64,000 nucleotides of DNA from UBA5336 sp964506685 (GTDB taxonomy: Bacteria > Pseudomonadota > Alphaproteobacteria > Caulobacterales > Hyphomonadaceae), in contig CAZDMQ010000003.1 in the NCBI GenBank assembly GCA_964506685.1, positions 1 through 64,000 of the forward strand. The letters run 5' to 3'. Under the pieces are notes generated by a model, which did not search any database, was not told the origin of the DNA, and worked only from the letters and a program-made list of their open reading frames with translations. Position 1 is the stretch's first letter. Each line of letters begins with the position of its first letter. Shown piece by piece: positions 1 to 9,570 of this stretch. The translations under genes and the position numbers were made by a program.

Positions 1-1
1 G

Positions 2-217
2 TTCATCCCCGACGCCGCAACGTTCTCCTCGCGCGCGAGCGCGTTAGTGCACTCCTCAATGGCGGGCATTGAAGACACGGATCGGCGCGCACAGTCCCGC
101 GAGCTGGACCAGGCCGGCAACGACAGGCTGCGCAGCGTATCCAGCGGTGGCAAAGTGCCCGCTCTTCGCAGAATGATGAAGTTGTGGCATGAATTTCGCG
201 TCACACTCGAAAAGTGA
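2..217 (+). CDS. C-terminal fragment of an unidentified protein, 5' end outside window
   Basis: A reading frame is open from the left edge to a TGA at 215-217, giving 71 residues that end in VPALRRMMKLWHEFRVTLEK. About three quarters of its codons end in G or C, as in the neighbouring genes. Its stop overlaps the GTG start of the following oxidoreductase (GTGA at 214-217), an arrangement typical of translationally coupled operon partners. I do not recognise the family from this short, charged tail. The alternative is chance openness in GC-rich DNA; the 4-base overlap with a good start argues against that. Confidence 0.45.
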   Translation, partial: FIPDAATFSSRASALVHSSMAGIEDTDRRAQSRELDQAGNDRLRSVSSGGKVPALRRMMKLWHEFRVTLEK

Positions 218-1788
218 CCAAACCCGAGGACAGGCTGGTAACGCGAATGGACGGCATCGCATCCGTCGAACCGGTGCAGCGCACCTATGACGCCATCATC
301 ATCGGCAGCGGCATGGGCGGCAGTGCTGTCGCCCTTCGCCTCGCCCAATCGGGCCGGAAGGTACTCGTCATCGAGCGCGGTGACTGGCTGCCCAAGCCCC
401 GGCTCGCCGAGCGGAACACCTTTCTCTATGACGTGCAGGCGCCGGAGGATGATTTCGAACTCGTCGGCGGGCGCTCGAAATATTACGGCGCTGCGCTCTA
501 CCGGTTCCGCACAAGCGACTTCGAAGCGCGCGACTTCGAGACGGGGCATTCGCCGGCCTGGCCGATTTCCTATGCCGATCTCGAGCCCTATTACACTGAG
601 GCCGAACGACTGTACCGGGTCCACGGCGCGCCCGATGGCGACCCGAGCGAACCGCCGCGCCACACGCCCTACCCACATCCCCCCCTGCCGGACGATCCGC
701 AGGTCGCGAAGGTCGCCGACCGGTTGCGGGCAACTGGCGTGGATGTGGCGGCTATTCCCCGTGGCATAGATTATGGTGGGGCCGGTGCCTGCATCCTCTG
801 CGCCCAGTGCGATGCCCATCTGTGCCGGTTCGATGCCAAGATGGATGCCGAAACGGCCGCCCTTCGACCTGCGCTCCAGACAGGCAATGTCGAAATCCTG
901 ACCCGCGCCAACTGCCTGTCGATCCTCATGAGCGGCAATGGCCGGCGAGCTGAAGGGGTGCGCGTGCGCGTTGAGGGGACCGAAAAAATGCTCCAGGCCG
1001 GCACCGTGGTCGTTGCGGCCGGCTATCCGCATACACCGCTGCTCCTGCGCCGGTCGCGGACATCCAGCGGCACCGGCGAGCATGCCGAGGGGCTCGGCAA
1101 CCAGGGCGGCTGGCTCGGGCGCGGTGTCGGCGCCCACTCGACCGGCACGCTGTTCCCGCTGGTCCGGTTCACCGCCATGGGCGAGCGTCACACCAAGACC
1201 TTTGCGATCAACACCTGGTTCGATGGCGACGGTTCCGATCCGGACTGGGCCTATCCGCTGGGCGTCGCCCAGGTTGCCGGCCAGACGCCATTCTGGAACA
1301 TGGCCGGCGCCCTCAAGCGCCCGGCAATACGAGCGGTCGCTCAACGCAGTCTCACCGTCTTCCACATGACCGAGGCGACGCCGGACAAGTCCACGGGATG
1401 GACCTTTGATGGTGACGGTCCGGGTGTCTTCACGCCGCCGCGGCACCAGGCCGGCAGCTACGAGCGCCTCCGCCAGCGCACTCGCGACGCCTTCAGGGCT
1501 GCAGGTTATCCTGTCCTCGCCCCGGCGCGCGAGGTCGCATACTGGCACGAGACCGGCGGCGCCATCATGGGCGACGATCCCACGTCTTCGGTCGTTTCTG
1601 CCGAGGGACGGGTCCATGGCACGGACAATCTCTATGTCGCTGACGCCACCGCCCTGCCCTCTGCCAGCGCCGTGAATACGGGGCTGACCATTCTCGCCGT
1701 CGCTCTCAGGACGGCCGACATCATCGCCGGGGCTCAGCCCGAACAGCCTCCCGGGACCGAGACCCTCACCGCGCCGACCGACTCCTGA
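214..1788 (+). CDS. GMC-family FAD-dependent oxidoreductase
   Basis: A 524-residue flavoprotein of the glucose-methanol-choline type, expected to oxidise an alcohol or sugar hydroxyl with FAD. The N-terminal dinucleotide fold carries GSGMGGSAVA at residues 31-40. The C-terminal GMC_oxred_C region has the conserved active-site His at residue 445 (YWHETGGAIMG), followed by the FAD-contacting NLYVADATALPSASAVNTG segment. Cysteines around residues 194-204 (CILCAQCDAHLC) are unusual and could bind a metal or form disulfides. No signal peptide is evident. The GTG at 214 is chosen because it overlaps the stop of the upstream frame; an ATG at 247 is the alternative. The substrate cannot be told from sequence. 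The sensor kinase gene follows after 37 bases. Confidence 0.85.
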   Translation: MTKPEDRLVTRMDGIASVEPVQRTYDAIIIGSGMGGSAVALRLAQSGRKVLVIERGDWLPKPRLAERNTFLYDVQAPEDDFELVGGRSKYYGAALYRFRTSDFEARDFETGHSPAWPISYADLEPYYTEAERLYRVHGAPDGDPSEPPRHTPYPHPPLPDDPQVAKVADRLRATGVDVAAIPRGIDYGGAGACILCAQCDAHLCRFDAKMDAETAALRPALQTGNVEILTRANCLSILMSGNGRRAEGVRVRVEGTEKMLQAGTVVVAAGYPHTPLLLRRSRTSSGTGEHAEGLGNQGGWLGRGVGAHSTGTLFPLVRFTAMGERHTKTFAINTWFDGDGSDPDWAYPLGVAQVAGQTPFWNMAGALKRPAIRAVAQRSLTVFHMTEATPDKSTGWTFDGDGPGVFTPPRHQAGSYERLRQRTRDAFRAAGYPVLAPAREVAYWHETGGAIMGDDPTSSVVSAEGRVHGTDNLYVADATALPSASAVNTGLTILAVALRTADIIAGAQPEQPPGTETLTAPTDS

Positions 1789-1825
1789 CCTTGCCATCCC
1801 GGCGCCCCGGAGCCACGCTGAAACC

Positions 1826-4800
1826 ATGCCGGTCTGGCTCGTCATCTGCATCTGTGCGCTCTACATCGTCGCGCTGTTCGCCATCGCCTGGCATGGCGAC
1901 CGGCGTGCCTCGATATCGCGCCGGCCCGTTTCACCGCTGGTCTACAGCCTCGCCCTCGCGGTCTACTGTACATCCTGGACTTTCTTCGGAGCGGTCGGCA
2001 CTGCGGTCGAAAGCGGCTGGAACTACCTGCCCATCTATCTCGGTCCTGCGCTGGTCTTCCTTTTCATACCCGGGCTGGTCCAGCGCATCGGTGATATTAC
2101 CCAGCGTGAAAGCATCGGTTCGCTGAGCGATTTCCTCGCCGCGCGCTATGGCAAGAGCCGGACACTGGCTGCATCGGTCACCCTTGCCGCAGTCGCCGGG
2201 ACCGTGCCGTACATCGCACTGCAGCTGAAATCACTGGCGACCAGCTTCAATGCTCTCACTTTCGGCGGTGAGAGCCTCGCCGCCACGAACGCACACAATA
2301 CGGTCCTGCTGACGGCCTTTGCCCTCGGCCTGTTTGCGATCCTGTTCGGTACCCGCCACGCAGACACCACCCGGCGCAATGTGGGGCTGATGCAGGTCCT
2401 TGCCTTCGAGGCCGTAATCAAGATCGTCGCGCTCGCGGCGGTCTGCCTGATCGCGATCGGCGCCATTGGCGATGGCGATCCTGGCCGCGCCGCCGCCACA
2501 GCAAGCCAGTTCCGGTTCGGCGGTCCGGTGACCGATTTCACCACCATGCTGATCCTCGCCACCGCCGCGATCATCTGCCTGCCCCGTCAGTTCCATGTCG
2601 CCATGGTGGAGCGGGGCCGCCGAGATGACGTCAGCACCGCTCGCTGGGTCTTTCCGGCGTATCTTGGTGTGACATCGCTCCTGGTCGTCCCGATTGCGGT
2701 GGCCGGCAGTGCCGTACTCGGGACATCCTATCTGCCCGATCTCTATGTCATCGGCCTGCCCCTGAGCCGAGGTCATGAAGGCATCGCGTTGCTGGTCTTC
2801 CTTGGCGGGCTATCGGCGGCGGCCGGCATGGTGGTCGTCGCCTGTATTGCGCTGTCGACCATGGTGACCAATGACCTTCTCGTGCCGTTCCTTTTCCGGC
2901 GCGGCTCGCGTCCTCCGGCACGCCAGGCCGACGGCAGCAGCTTGGTTTCAATGCGACGGATGGTGATCATTGTTCTCCTGCTGCTGGCCTATGGCTACTA
3001 CCAGCTTGCCGGCAATAGCGAGGCGCTCGCCCGGATCGGGTTGATCTCCTTTGCTGCGGCGATCCAGTTCGCCCCTGCGCTGCTTGGTGCCGTCTACTGG
3101 CGGCGGGGCCACCTGAACGGCGCCCTTGGTGGCCTGCTCGGCGGGATGGCCATCTGGCTCTATACGCTCCTCCTGCCGCAGGTCTTCGGGGCCGGCGCGA
3201 TGCAGGCCGCTGGCCTGACCGGACTTGTCGACCCGCAGCGACTGCTTGCCGTTGACCTTGGCGGTCCGCTCACCCATGGCCTGATCTGGAGCGTCGGCGT
3301 CAACATGCTGGTCTACGTGACCGGCTCGCTCCGCGCGACAGTCCGCCTGCGCGACCGCATCCAGGCCGGCGTGTTCTCAAGTATCGACAGCGGCGAGTCC
3401 TCGTTGCAGCAGCCTTTTCCCGCGCGCGCGTCGGGCGTGACGCCGAATGGGCTGAAGACGCTGGCCTCCCGATTCCTCGGCGCGGATGCCGTCGAAGCTG
3501 CTTTCGCGCAGTTCGAAAGCGAGCAAGGCAGGTCGATCAATGCGGAGGAACCGGCGGACTGGCGCCTGATCCAGAGAACCGAGAGGCTGCTGGCGAGCGT
3601 GCTTGGCTCCGCATCGGCCCGGGTGGTGATGTCATCGGCCCTTGCCGGCTCGGCCGTTGCCCTGAATGACGTCCTGTCGATCCTTGACCAGCAGACCCAG
3701 GCCCAGCGATTCGACCGTCACATGCTGCAGTCCATGCTGGAAAACATCAGCCAGGGCATCTCGGTCGTGGATGGCGAGCAGCGGCTCGTGGCGTGGAATT
3801 CGGCCTATGTCGAAATGTTCCGCTATCCGCCCACGCTGATCCGTCTCGGCCAGCCGATCGGAGACCTGATCGCGCACAATATCGAACGTGGCTGGATCGA
3901 AACCGATGATCCGGAAGACGAGGTCCACAACCGGATCGCGCATATGCGTCGGGGGATCCGCCATCACTTCGAGAGGCGAAATCCCGATGGGCGATGGCTG
4001 CGGATCTCTGGCATGCCGATGCCCGGGGGCGGCTATGTCTCGACCTTCACCGATATCACTCAGGACAAGGCCCGCGAGGCGGCCCTGATCGAGGCGGCCG
4101 ACACCCTTGAAGCGCGGGTCGCCGAACGCACCGCTGACCTGCACCAGATGGCCCGTGACCTCGAACAGGCGCGCGGCGCCGCGGTCCGGGCAAACCTGTC
4201 GAAAACGCGCTTCCTGGCTGCGGCCAGCCACGATCTGCTCCAGCCGCTCAATGCCGCACGGCTCTTTCTGGGCGCGCTGGCAGAGCAGCAGGACGATGCG
4301 CCGGCCCGCAAGCTTGCGCACCGGGTCGACCAGGCCATCTCCGCTGCCGACCAGCTCCTGCGCGGATTGCTTGACATTTCCCGCCTGGACCAGGGTGACA
4401 TTGAGCCAAACCGGGTGCGGATTGCCGCGCACGACATCCTCGAAGCACTCGCCGAGGAAGCCCGGCCAATGGCCACAGCCGTTGGCCTGACGATCCGGCA
4501 TGTGCCGACATCGCTGGTGGCCGAGACCGACGCCGACTTCCTGCGGAGTATTCTGCGCAATTACCTCTCCAATGCCCGCCGGTATACCCGGTCCGGCCGA
4601 ATCCTCATGGGCGCGCGCCGACGCGGCGAGATGATACGTTTCGAGGTCTGGGACACCGGTCCGGGCATCCCAGGGGAACGCCAGCACGCCATCTTCGAGG
4701 AATTTCGCCGTTTCGAGGAAACCGACAATACCGGGGTCCGCGGTGCAGGCCTCGGCCTTGCCATTGTCCGGCGCCTCGCCGAGGCGATGGACGCCACGGT

Positions 4801-5374
4801 CGGCGTCCGGTCCGTTCCCGGAAAAGGCAGCGTCTTCTTTGTGGATGTAAAAAATGCCGGTACCGCCGACCCCGTCCACGTCGGCCAGTCCGCCCCTGCC
4901 ATGTTACCCGAGCGCCTGAATTTTCCGGGCCTGAAGGTGCTCTGCGTCGATGATGAGCCCTCCGTTCTCGATTCGATGCGCATGCTGCTGTCGGCCTGGG
5001 GATGTGACGTCGAGACGGCCCGAAACTGCTGCGACGCGCTTGCCATGCATGCCCGTTTCCTGCCCCACATCCTGCTTCTCGACCTTCAGCTCGGCCAGGG
5101 CGAAACCGGTCTCGACGTGGTCGATGCGCTCACTGCGCAAACCGGTGCCGACATCACCGGCGCCCTCATTACCGCCAAGCATGACGACCACACCCTGCAG
5201 GTCGCACGTCGGCACGGCCTGCTCGACGTGCTGGCGAAACCCGTGGACCCGGACCAGTTGCGCAGCCTCGTTGCCCGCCTCTCAGCCCTCAGCGATTACC
5301 AGCCAGGGACGCGATCCGATCCTGCCGACCCGCCGGCGGCTGCACTAAATCGGCCCGGTCAGGCCGCGGAATGA
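1826..5374 (+). CDS. crbS: CrbS-like hybrid sensor histidine kinase with SLC5 transporter domain
   Basis: A 1182-residue membrane sensor. Residues 1 to about 500 form a multi-helix sodium:solute symporter (SLC5) module. Next come a linker, a PAS domain (about 635-750, ISVVDGEQRLVAWN), a coiled coil, and a HisKA domain with phospho-acceptor His802 (AAASHDLLQPLN). The ATPase domain has G-box GVRGAGLGLAIV. A C-terminal receiver has its acceptor at Asp1086 (LLLDLQLG). This order matches CrbS/MxtR kinases, which with CrbR/ErdR control acetyl-CoA synthetase in other Proteobacteria. Here a LuxR-type regulator lies tail-to-tail next to it and acs lies 2.2 kb downstream. That the transporter domain senses or moves acetate is inference. 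The stop codon lies inside the 3' end of the convergent regulator (16-base overlap). Confidence 0.85.
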   Translation: MPVWLVICICALYIVALFAIAWHGDRRASISRRPVSPLVYSLALAVYCTSWTFFGAVGTAVESGWNYLPIYLGPALVFLFIPGLVQRIGDITQRESIGSLSDFLAARYGKSRTLAASVTLAAVAGTVPYIALQLKSLATSFNALTFGGESLAATNAHNTVLLTAFALGLFAILFGTRHADTTRRNVGLMQVLAFEAVIKIVALAAVCLIAIGAIGDGDPGRAAATASQFRFGGPVTDFTTMLILATAAIICLPRQFHVAMVERGRRDDVSTARWVFPAYLGVTSLLVVPIAVAGSAVLGTSYLPDLYVIGLPLSRGHEGIALLVFLGGLSAAAGMVVVACIALSTMVTNDLLVPFLFRRGSRPPARQADGSSLVSMRRMVIIVLLLLAYGYYQLAGNSEALARIGLISFAAAIQFAPALLGAVYWRRGHLNGALGGLLGGMAIWLYTLLLPQVFGAGAMQAAGLTGLVDPQRLLAVDLGGPLTHGLIWSVGVNMLVYVTGSLRATVRLRDRIQAGVFSSIDSGESSLQQPFPARASGVTPNGLKTLASRFLGADAVEAAFAQFESEQGRSINAEEPADWRLIQRTERLLASVLGSASARVVMSSALAGSAVALNDVLSILDQQTQAQRFDRHMLQSMLENISQGISVVDGEQRLVAWNSAYVEMFRYPPTLIRLGQPIGDLIAHNIERGWIETDDPEDEVHNRIAHMRRGIRHHFERRNPDGRWLRISGMPMPGGGYVSTFTDITQDKAREAALIEAADTLEARVAERTADLHQMARDLEQARGAAVRANLSKTRFLAAASHDLLQPLNAARLFLGALAEQQDDAPARKLAHRVDQAISAADQLLRGLLDISRLDQGDIEPNRVRIAAHDILEALAEEARPMATAVGLTIRHVPTSLVAETDADFLRSILRNYLSNARRYTRSGRILMGARRRGEMIRFEVWDTGPGIPGERQHAIFEEFRRFEETDNTGVRGAGLGLAIVRRLAEAMDATVGVRSVPGKGSVFFVDVKNAGTADPVHVGQSAPAMLPERLNFPGLKVLCVDDEPSVLDSMRMLLSAWGCDVETARNCCDALAMHARFLPHILLLDLQLGQGETGLDVVDALTAQTGADITGALITAKHDDHTLQVARRHGLLDVLAKPVDPDQLRSLVARLSALSDYQPGTRSDPADPPAAALNRPGQAAE

Positions 5375-6030
5375 CCATCCAGTGATCCGGCCGATTTCAG
5401 CATCAGGAGAGCCTGGGTGCGGTTATTGACACCGAGCTTGCGAAAAATGGCCGTCATGTGTGCCTTTACGGTCGCTTCCGATATGCCCATGTCATACGCG
5501 ATCTGCTTGTTGAGCAGCCCGTCGGAAAGGCCGTCGAGAACGCGTCGCTGAGCCGGGGTCAGGCTCGATATCCGTTCGGTAACATCCGCCTCGTCTGACC
5601 CGGGCCCGCCTTCGTCCGCCAGCGTACCGGCTTCCGGAAACCAGCTCTGTCCCGACACCAGCCGGTCGAGCGCGGTTGAAAGCGTTTCGAGGTCGGCGCT
5701 CTTGGGCAGGTATCCCCTTGCACCCAGTCTTAGCGCCTTGTCGTAGACACTTGCCGACTCGGTTGCAGACACAATCGCAACCGGGAGGTTGCCATTCACC
5801 GACTGAAGGCGAATCAACCCGTCGAAACCTTTCGAATCGGCCAGATTCAGGTCCAGCAGGATCAGATCGCATGTACCGTTCCGGGCTGCATCGACGGCTG
5901 CTTCCAGGGTGGCGCAGTGCTCGGCTGAACAGCGCCCTCCCGCCGCCCGCATAAGGGCCACTTCGAGCGCATCCCGGAACAGAGGATGGTCGTCGACGAT
6001 CAGGACCCGCCTGAGCTCGTGCGCAGACAT
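5359..6030 (-). CDS. crbR: CrbR-like NarL/FixJ-family response regulator
   Basis: A 223-residue two-component regulator with an N-terminal receiver (acidic pair in LIVDDHPLFRD, acceptor Asp60 in LILLDLNLA). The C-terminal LuxR-type helix-turn-helix is at about 150-215 (SLTPAQRRVLDGLSDGLLNK and SEATVKAHMTAIFRKLGV). The start is supported by a strong GGGAGGAAG ribosome site. It converges on the hybrid kinase gene and diverges from the porin-acs pair, so it sits between its probable signal source and its probable targets. By family it should bind DNA as a phosphorylated dimer and activate acs. The assignment rests on architecture and neighbourhood, not on a specific CrbR signature. Confidence 0.82.
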   Translation of the reverse strand: MSAHELRRVLIVDDHPLFRDALEVALMRAAGGRCSAEHCATLEAAVDAARNGTCDLILLDLNLADSKGFDGLIRLQSVNGNLPVAIVSATESASVYDKALRLGARGYLPKSADLETLSTALDRLVSGQSWFPEAGTLADEGGPGSDEADVTERISSLTPAQRRVLDGLSDGLLNKQIAYDMGISEATVKAHMTAIFRKLGVNNRTQALLMLKSAGSLDGHSAA

Positions 6031-6128
6031 TGTTTCTTCCTCCCACGCCGGGTCCCTTGCGGCCCGGTCGCCTGTTTACCGAACGGAAGCTTACGCAAGT
6101 TTGCCGGGGAGTCGAGCCGGCAGGCCGA

Positions 6129-6150
6129 CCAAGGTCTGAAAGACCAATGG
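6129..6150. promoter_or_regulatory. Imperfect palindrome in crbR-porin intergenic region
   Basis: The 194-bp divergent spacer contains a core GGTCT-GAA-AGACC (6133-6145) inside a longer imperfect dyad of 22 bp. It lies about 75 bp before the porin start. A LuxR-type regulator such as the neighbouring CrbR-like protein could bind here, but no other copy was found to support this. Confidence 0.25.
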
Positions 6151-6224
6151 CTAATAGCCCGCGCGGCTCCCCTTCCGGATACTGGGTCCAGGAGAATGAT
6201 CAATCCATTGGGAGGAGTTTGCGG

Positions 6225-7541
6225 ATGAACCGGTACCTGAAATTTGCGCTGCTCGGTTCTGCTGCAGCGATGGTAGGCACCAGCGCGCAGGCCGAAACGC
6301 ACGAGACCGACCTCGCTAAACGGATCGCTGCGCTTGAAGCCATGGTCGCCGAACTGAAAGCCGACCTGGCTGAAGAGCAGCGTACGACCGACGAGGATAT
6401 CGTGCGCCTCGAGGAGGCCCAGAGTGTCGTGGCGACCGACCGCGCAGCGGCCACCACGGATGGCTTCCGTGTCGGTGAGACGACTTTCAAGATCGGTGGT
6501 TTCATCGACACAGATGCGCACGTGACGAATGTCTCCGACGGTTCCTTGGCCGGCGGTTCCGTGGTCCGCGATTTCTACATTCCCGGCGCAACGCCGGTCG
6601 GTGGCGAGGAAAGCACCTATACCGACCTGTCCGCCGAGGCGAGCCGGCTGTTCATCTCGGCCGATCGCGCCGTCGGCGAGCACAAGGTGGGCGGGCTGGT
6701 GGAGCTCGACTTCCTGCTGTCGGCCCAGGGTAATGAGCGGGTGTCCAACTCCTTCAGCCCACGCCTGCGCCGGGCTTTCGTGACCGTTGACAACGTCCTT
6801 GTCGGCCAGGAGTGGTCAACCTTCCAGAACACGTCCGCCATCCCCGAAAGCGCGAGCTTCCTGACCCTCTCCGATGGCATGGTGTTCATCCGGCAGGCGC
6901 AGGTCCGCTACACGCTCGGCCCCTGGCAGTTTGCGCTGGAAAACGGTGATGCAACGGTGACCCCTGTGACCGGCGGGCGGATCGAGGCCGACAGCAATCT
7001 CGTCCCGGATGTCGTCGCGCGCTACAATCTCAAGGGCGACTTCGGCAATCTCTCCCTGTCGGCAATCGGCCGCCAGTTACGACTTGAAACCGCCACCACA
7101 GACGAAGAAGCCTTCGGCTTTGGCCTCGCCGCCCAGGGTCGGATCAATATCGGCGATCGGGACGATCTTCGCTTCACTCTGGTCGGCGGCGAGGGGGTCG
7201 GGCGGTATGTCGGTCTCAACTCGGTCAACGGCGCCATTGTCGATCCGGTGACAGGCGAGCTCGAGGCGATTCCGGTCTATGGCGGGCTCATCGCCTGGCG
7301 CCACCCGTTTGGCGAGACGGCGCGGTTCAGTCTCGGCTATTCGGGCCTTTTCGCCGACAATCCGGATATCACCCCGGGCGGGCAGACTGCACAGACCCAG
7401 AGCGTCTTCGGCGCCGTGTTGTGGGACATCGCGCCCAAGGTCACCATGGGCGGGGAGCTGCTCTATGGGTTGCGGGAAGCGGAATCTGGCACCGAGGGCG
7501 AAATCACCCGTTTCACTTTCTCGACAAAATACGCATTCTAG
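6225..7541 (+). CDS. DcaP-like trimeric outer-membrane porin
   Basis: A 438-residue outer-membrane protein. Residues 1-23 are a signal peptide ending in SAQA. A heptad-rich segment follows (about 28-70, KRIAALEAMVAELKADLAEE). The rest alternates polar and hydrophobic residues like a beta-barrel, ending in aromatic Phe (FSTKYAF) as expected for BAM-dependent insertion. A coiled coil before the barrel is typical of DcaP-type trimeric porins, which pass small anionic, often dicarboxylate-like, solutes. The start follows GGAGGAG. An upstream in-frame extension to 6030 lacks a signal peptide and was rejected. acs begins 55 bp downstream, so the two may be co-transcribed, making short-chain acids such as acetate a reasonable but unproven cargo. 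Confidence 0.78.
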   Translation: MNRYLKFALLGSAAAMVGTSAQAETHETDLAKRIAALEAMVAELKADLAEEQRTTDEDIVRLEEAQSVVATDRAAATTDGFRVGETTFKIGGFIDTDAHVTNVSDGSLAGGSVVRDFYIPGATPVGGEESTYTDLSAEASRLFISADRAVGEHKVGGLVELDFLLSAQGNERVSNSFSPRLRRAFVTVDNVLVGQEWSTFQNTSAIPESASFLTLSDGMVFIRQAQVRYTLGPWQFALENGDATVTPVTGGRIEADSNLVPDVVARYNLKGDFGNLSLSAIGRQLRLETATTDEEAFGFGLAAQGRINIGDRDDLRFTLVGGEGVGRYVGLNSVNGAIVDPVTGELEAIPVYGGLIAWRHPFGETARFSLGYSGLFADNPDITPGGQTAQTQSVFGAVLWDIAPKVTMGGELLYGLREAESGTEGEITRFTFSTKYAF

Positions 7542-7596
7542 GCACGACAAGGGCACGCCCCGGAGGCAGCCGGAACAGATCCAGCGGAGGACCATC

Positions 7597-9549
7597 ATGA
7601 CTGAGGACAAGACCTATCAGGTACCGGAAGGCTTCGCTGCAAAGGCCAATCTCTCGCCCGAGCGTTATGCCGCGATGTACGCCGCGTCGATCGAGGATCC
7701 GGAGGCCTTCTGGATGGAACAGTCGAAGCGCATCGACTGGATAACCCCGCCGAGCCGGGCCAAGGACACCTCCTTCGAGCAGGGCGACTTCCGGATCCGG
7801 TGGTATGAGGACGGCGTCCTGAATGTCTCCTACAACTGCATCGACCGGCACCTCGCCACCCGCGCAGACAAGCCAGCCCTGATCTGGGAGGGCGATGACC
7901 CTTCGGAGAGCTACACGCTCACCTATCGCCAGCTCCATACTGCGGTCTGCAAGTTCGCGAACGTGCTCAAGGGGCTCGGCGTGAAGAAGGGCGACCGGGT
8001 CACGATCTACATGCCGATGATCCTGGAGGCGGCCTATGCCATGCTGGCCTGCACCCGGATCGGGGCGGTGCATTCGATCGTGTTCGGCGGCTTTTCCCCC
8101 GAAGCGCTGGCGGGCCGCATCACCGACTGCGACTCGAAATTCATCATCACGGCCGATGAAGGTCTGCGCGGGTCCCGGAAAGTACCGCTGAAGGCCAATT
8201 GCGATGCCGCGCTCGAGCATGAGGGCGTGGCGGTGGACAAGGTGCTCGTGGTCCGGCGCACCGGCGGCGAGATTGCAATGATGGATGGCCGGGATGTCTG
8301 GCTGCACGAGGCTGGCGCCGATGTCTCCGCCGACTGCCCACCCGAACCGATGCAGGCCGAGGACCCGCTGTTCATCCTCTACACGTCGGGCTCCACCGGC
8401 AAGCCAAAGGGCGTGCTGCACACCACCGGAGGCTATCTCGTCTGGGCCTCGATGACCCATGAGCACGTCTTCGACCTCAAGGAGGACGATGTCTACTGGT
8501 GCACGGCCGATGTCGGCTGGGTGACCGGGCACACCTATATCGTCTACGGCCCCCTCGCGAACGGGGCGACGAGCCTGATGTTCGAAGGGGTGCCCTCGTA
8601 TCCGGACGCCTCGCGGTTCTGGAACGTGGTCGACAAGCACAAGGTGAGCCTCTTCTATACTGCGCCGACGGCGATCCGGGCCTTGATGCGCGAAGGCGAG
8701 GACTATGTGAAACGCACCGACCGCTCGACGCTGCGGGTGCTCGGCACGGTTGGCGAGCCGATCAATCCCGAAGCCTGGGAATGGTATTTCCATGTGGTCG
8801 GCGAAGGCCGCTGCCCGATCGTCGATACTTGGTGGCAGACCGAAACCGGCGGGGCGATGATCGTGCCGCTGCCCGGCACGACGGAGATGAAGCCCGGGGC
8901 GGCGATGAAACCCTTCTTCGGGGTAAAACCCGTGCTGGTCGATGCCGATGGCACCGAGCTCGAAGGCGCCTGCGAGGGCAACCTCCTGATCACCGACAGC
9001 TGGCCGGGCCAGATGCGCACCGTCTATGGCGACAATCAGCGCTTCATCGAGACCTATTTCACGGCCTATCCCGGCAATTACTTCACCGGCGATGGCGCCA
9101 GGCGGGACGCCGACGGCACGATCTGGATCACCGGCCGGGTCGATGACGTGATCAATGTCTCCGGCCACCGCATGGGCACCGCCGAGGTGGAAAGCGCCCT
9201 GGTCGCCCATGATGCGGTCGCCGAAGCCGCCGTGGTCGGTTACCCCCATGATATCAAGGGACAGGGCATTTATGCCTATGTCACCGTACGGGCCGGCGTG
9301 GTCGCCGACGAGGACCTCCGCAAGGACCTTGTCCGCCATGTCCGGGCCGAGATCGGGCCGATCGCGAGCCCCGACCTCATCCAGTTCGCCCCGGGCCTGC
9401 CGAAGACCCGGTCGGGCAAGATCATGCGCCGGATCCTCCGCAAGATCGCCGAGGACAGCTATGACAATCTCGGCGACACCTCGACCCTGGCCGAACCCGA
9501 AGTGGTCGATGACCTGATCGAGAACCGCCAGAACCGGGCGGGCGACTGA
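7597..9549 (+). CDS. acs: Acetyl-CoA synthetase
   Basis: A 650-residue AMP-forming acetate-CoA ligase, matching the usual length of about 650. It activates acetate to acetyl-adenylate and then acetyl-CoA in the cytoplasm. The P-loop-like signature TSGSTGKPKG, the WWQTETGG acetyl-pocket segment, and the C-terminal PKTRSGKIMRR motif are all present. Lys608 of the last motif is the residue acetylated by Pat/AcuA-type enzymes in other Acs proteins, so post-translational control is likely by family. GGAGG precedes the start with normal spacing. Following a porin and a CrbS/CrbR-like pair, it is the probable regulated target of this module. Confidence 0.97.
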   Translation: MTEDKTYQVPEGFAAKANLSPERYAAMYAASIEDPEAFWMEQSKRIDWITPPSRAKDTSFEQGDFRIRWYEDGVLNVSYNCIDRHLATRADKPALIWEGDDPSESYTLTYRQLHTAVCKFANVLKGLGVKKGDRVTIYMPMILEAAYAMLACTRIGAVHSIVFGGFSPEALAGRITDCDSKFIITADEGLRGSRKVPLKANCDAALEHEGVAVDKVLVVRRTGGEIAMMDGRDVWLHEAGADVSADCPPEPMQAEDPLFILYTSGSTGKPKGVLHTTGGYLVWASMTHEHVFDLKEDDVYWCTADVGWVTGHTYIVYGPLANGATSLMFEGVPSYPDASRFWNVVDKHKVSLFYTAPTAIRALMREGEDYVKRTDRSTLRVLGTVGEPINPEAWEWYFHVVGEGRCPIVDTWWQTETGGAMIVPLPGTTEMKPGAAMKPFFGVKPVLVDADGTELEGACEGNLLITDSWPGQMRTVYGDNQRFIETYFTAYPGNYFTGDGARRDADGTIWITGRVDDVINVSGHRMGTAEVESALVAHDAVAEAAVVGYPHDIKGQGIYAYVTVRAGVVADEDLRKDLVRHVRAEIGPIASPDLIQFAPGLPKTRSGKIMRRILRKIAEDSYDNLGDTSTLAEPEVVDDLIENRQNRAGD

Positions 9550-9570
9550 CCCGTCCCCCGGCCGGGCGGG

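Noticed and set aside
7513..9339. Long minus-strand open frame opposite acs
   Set aside because: Shadow of acs codon bias; low-complexity, His/Asp/Gly-rich translation without a known domain.
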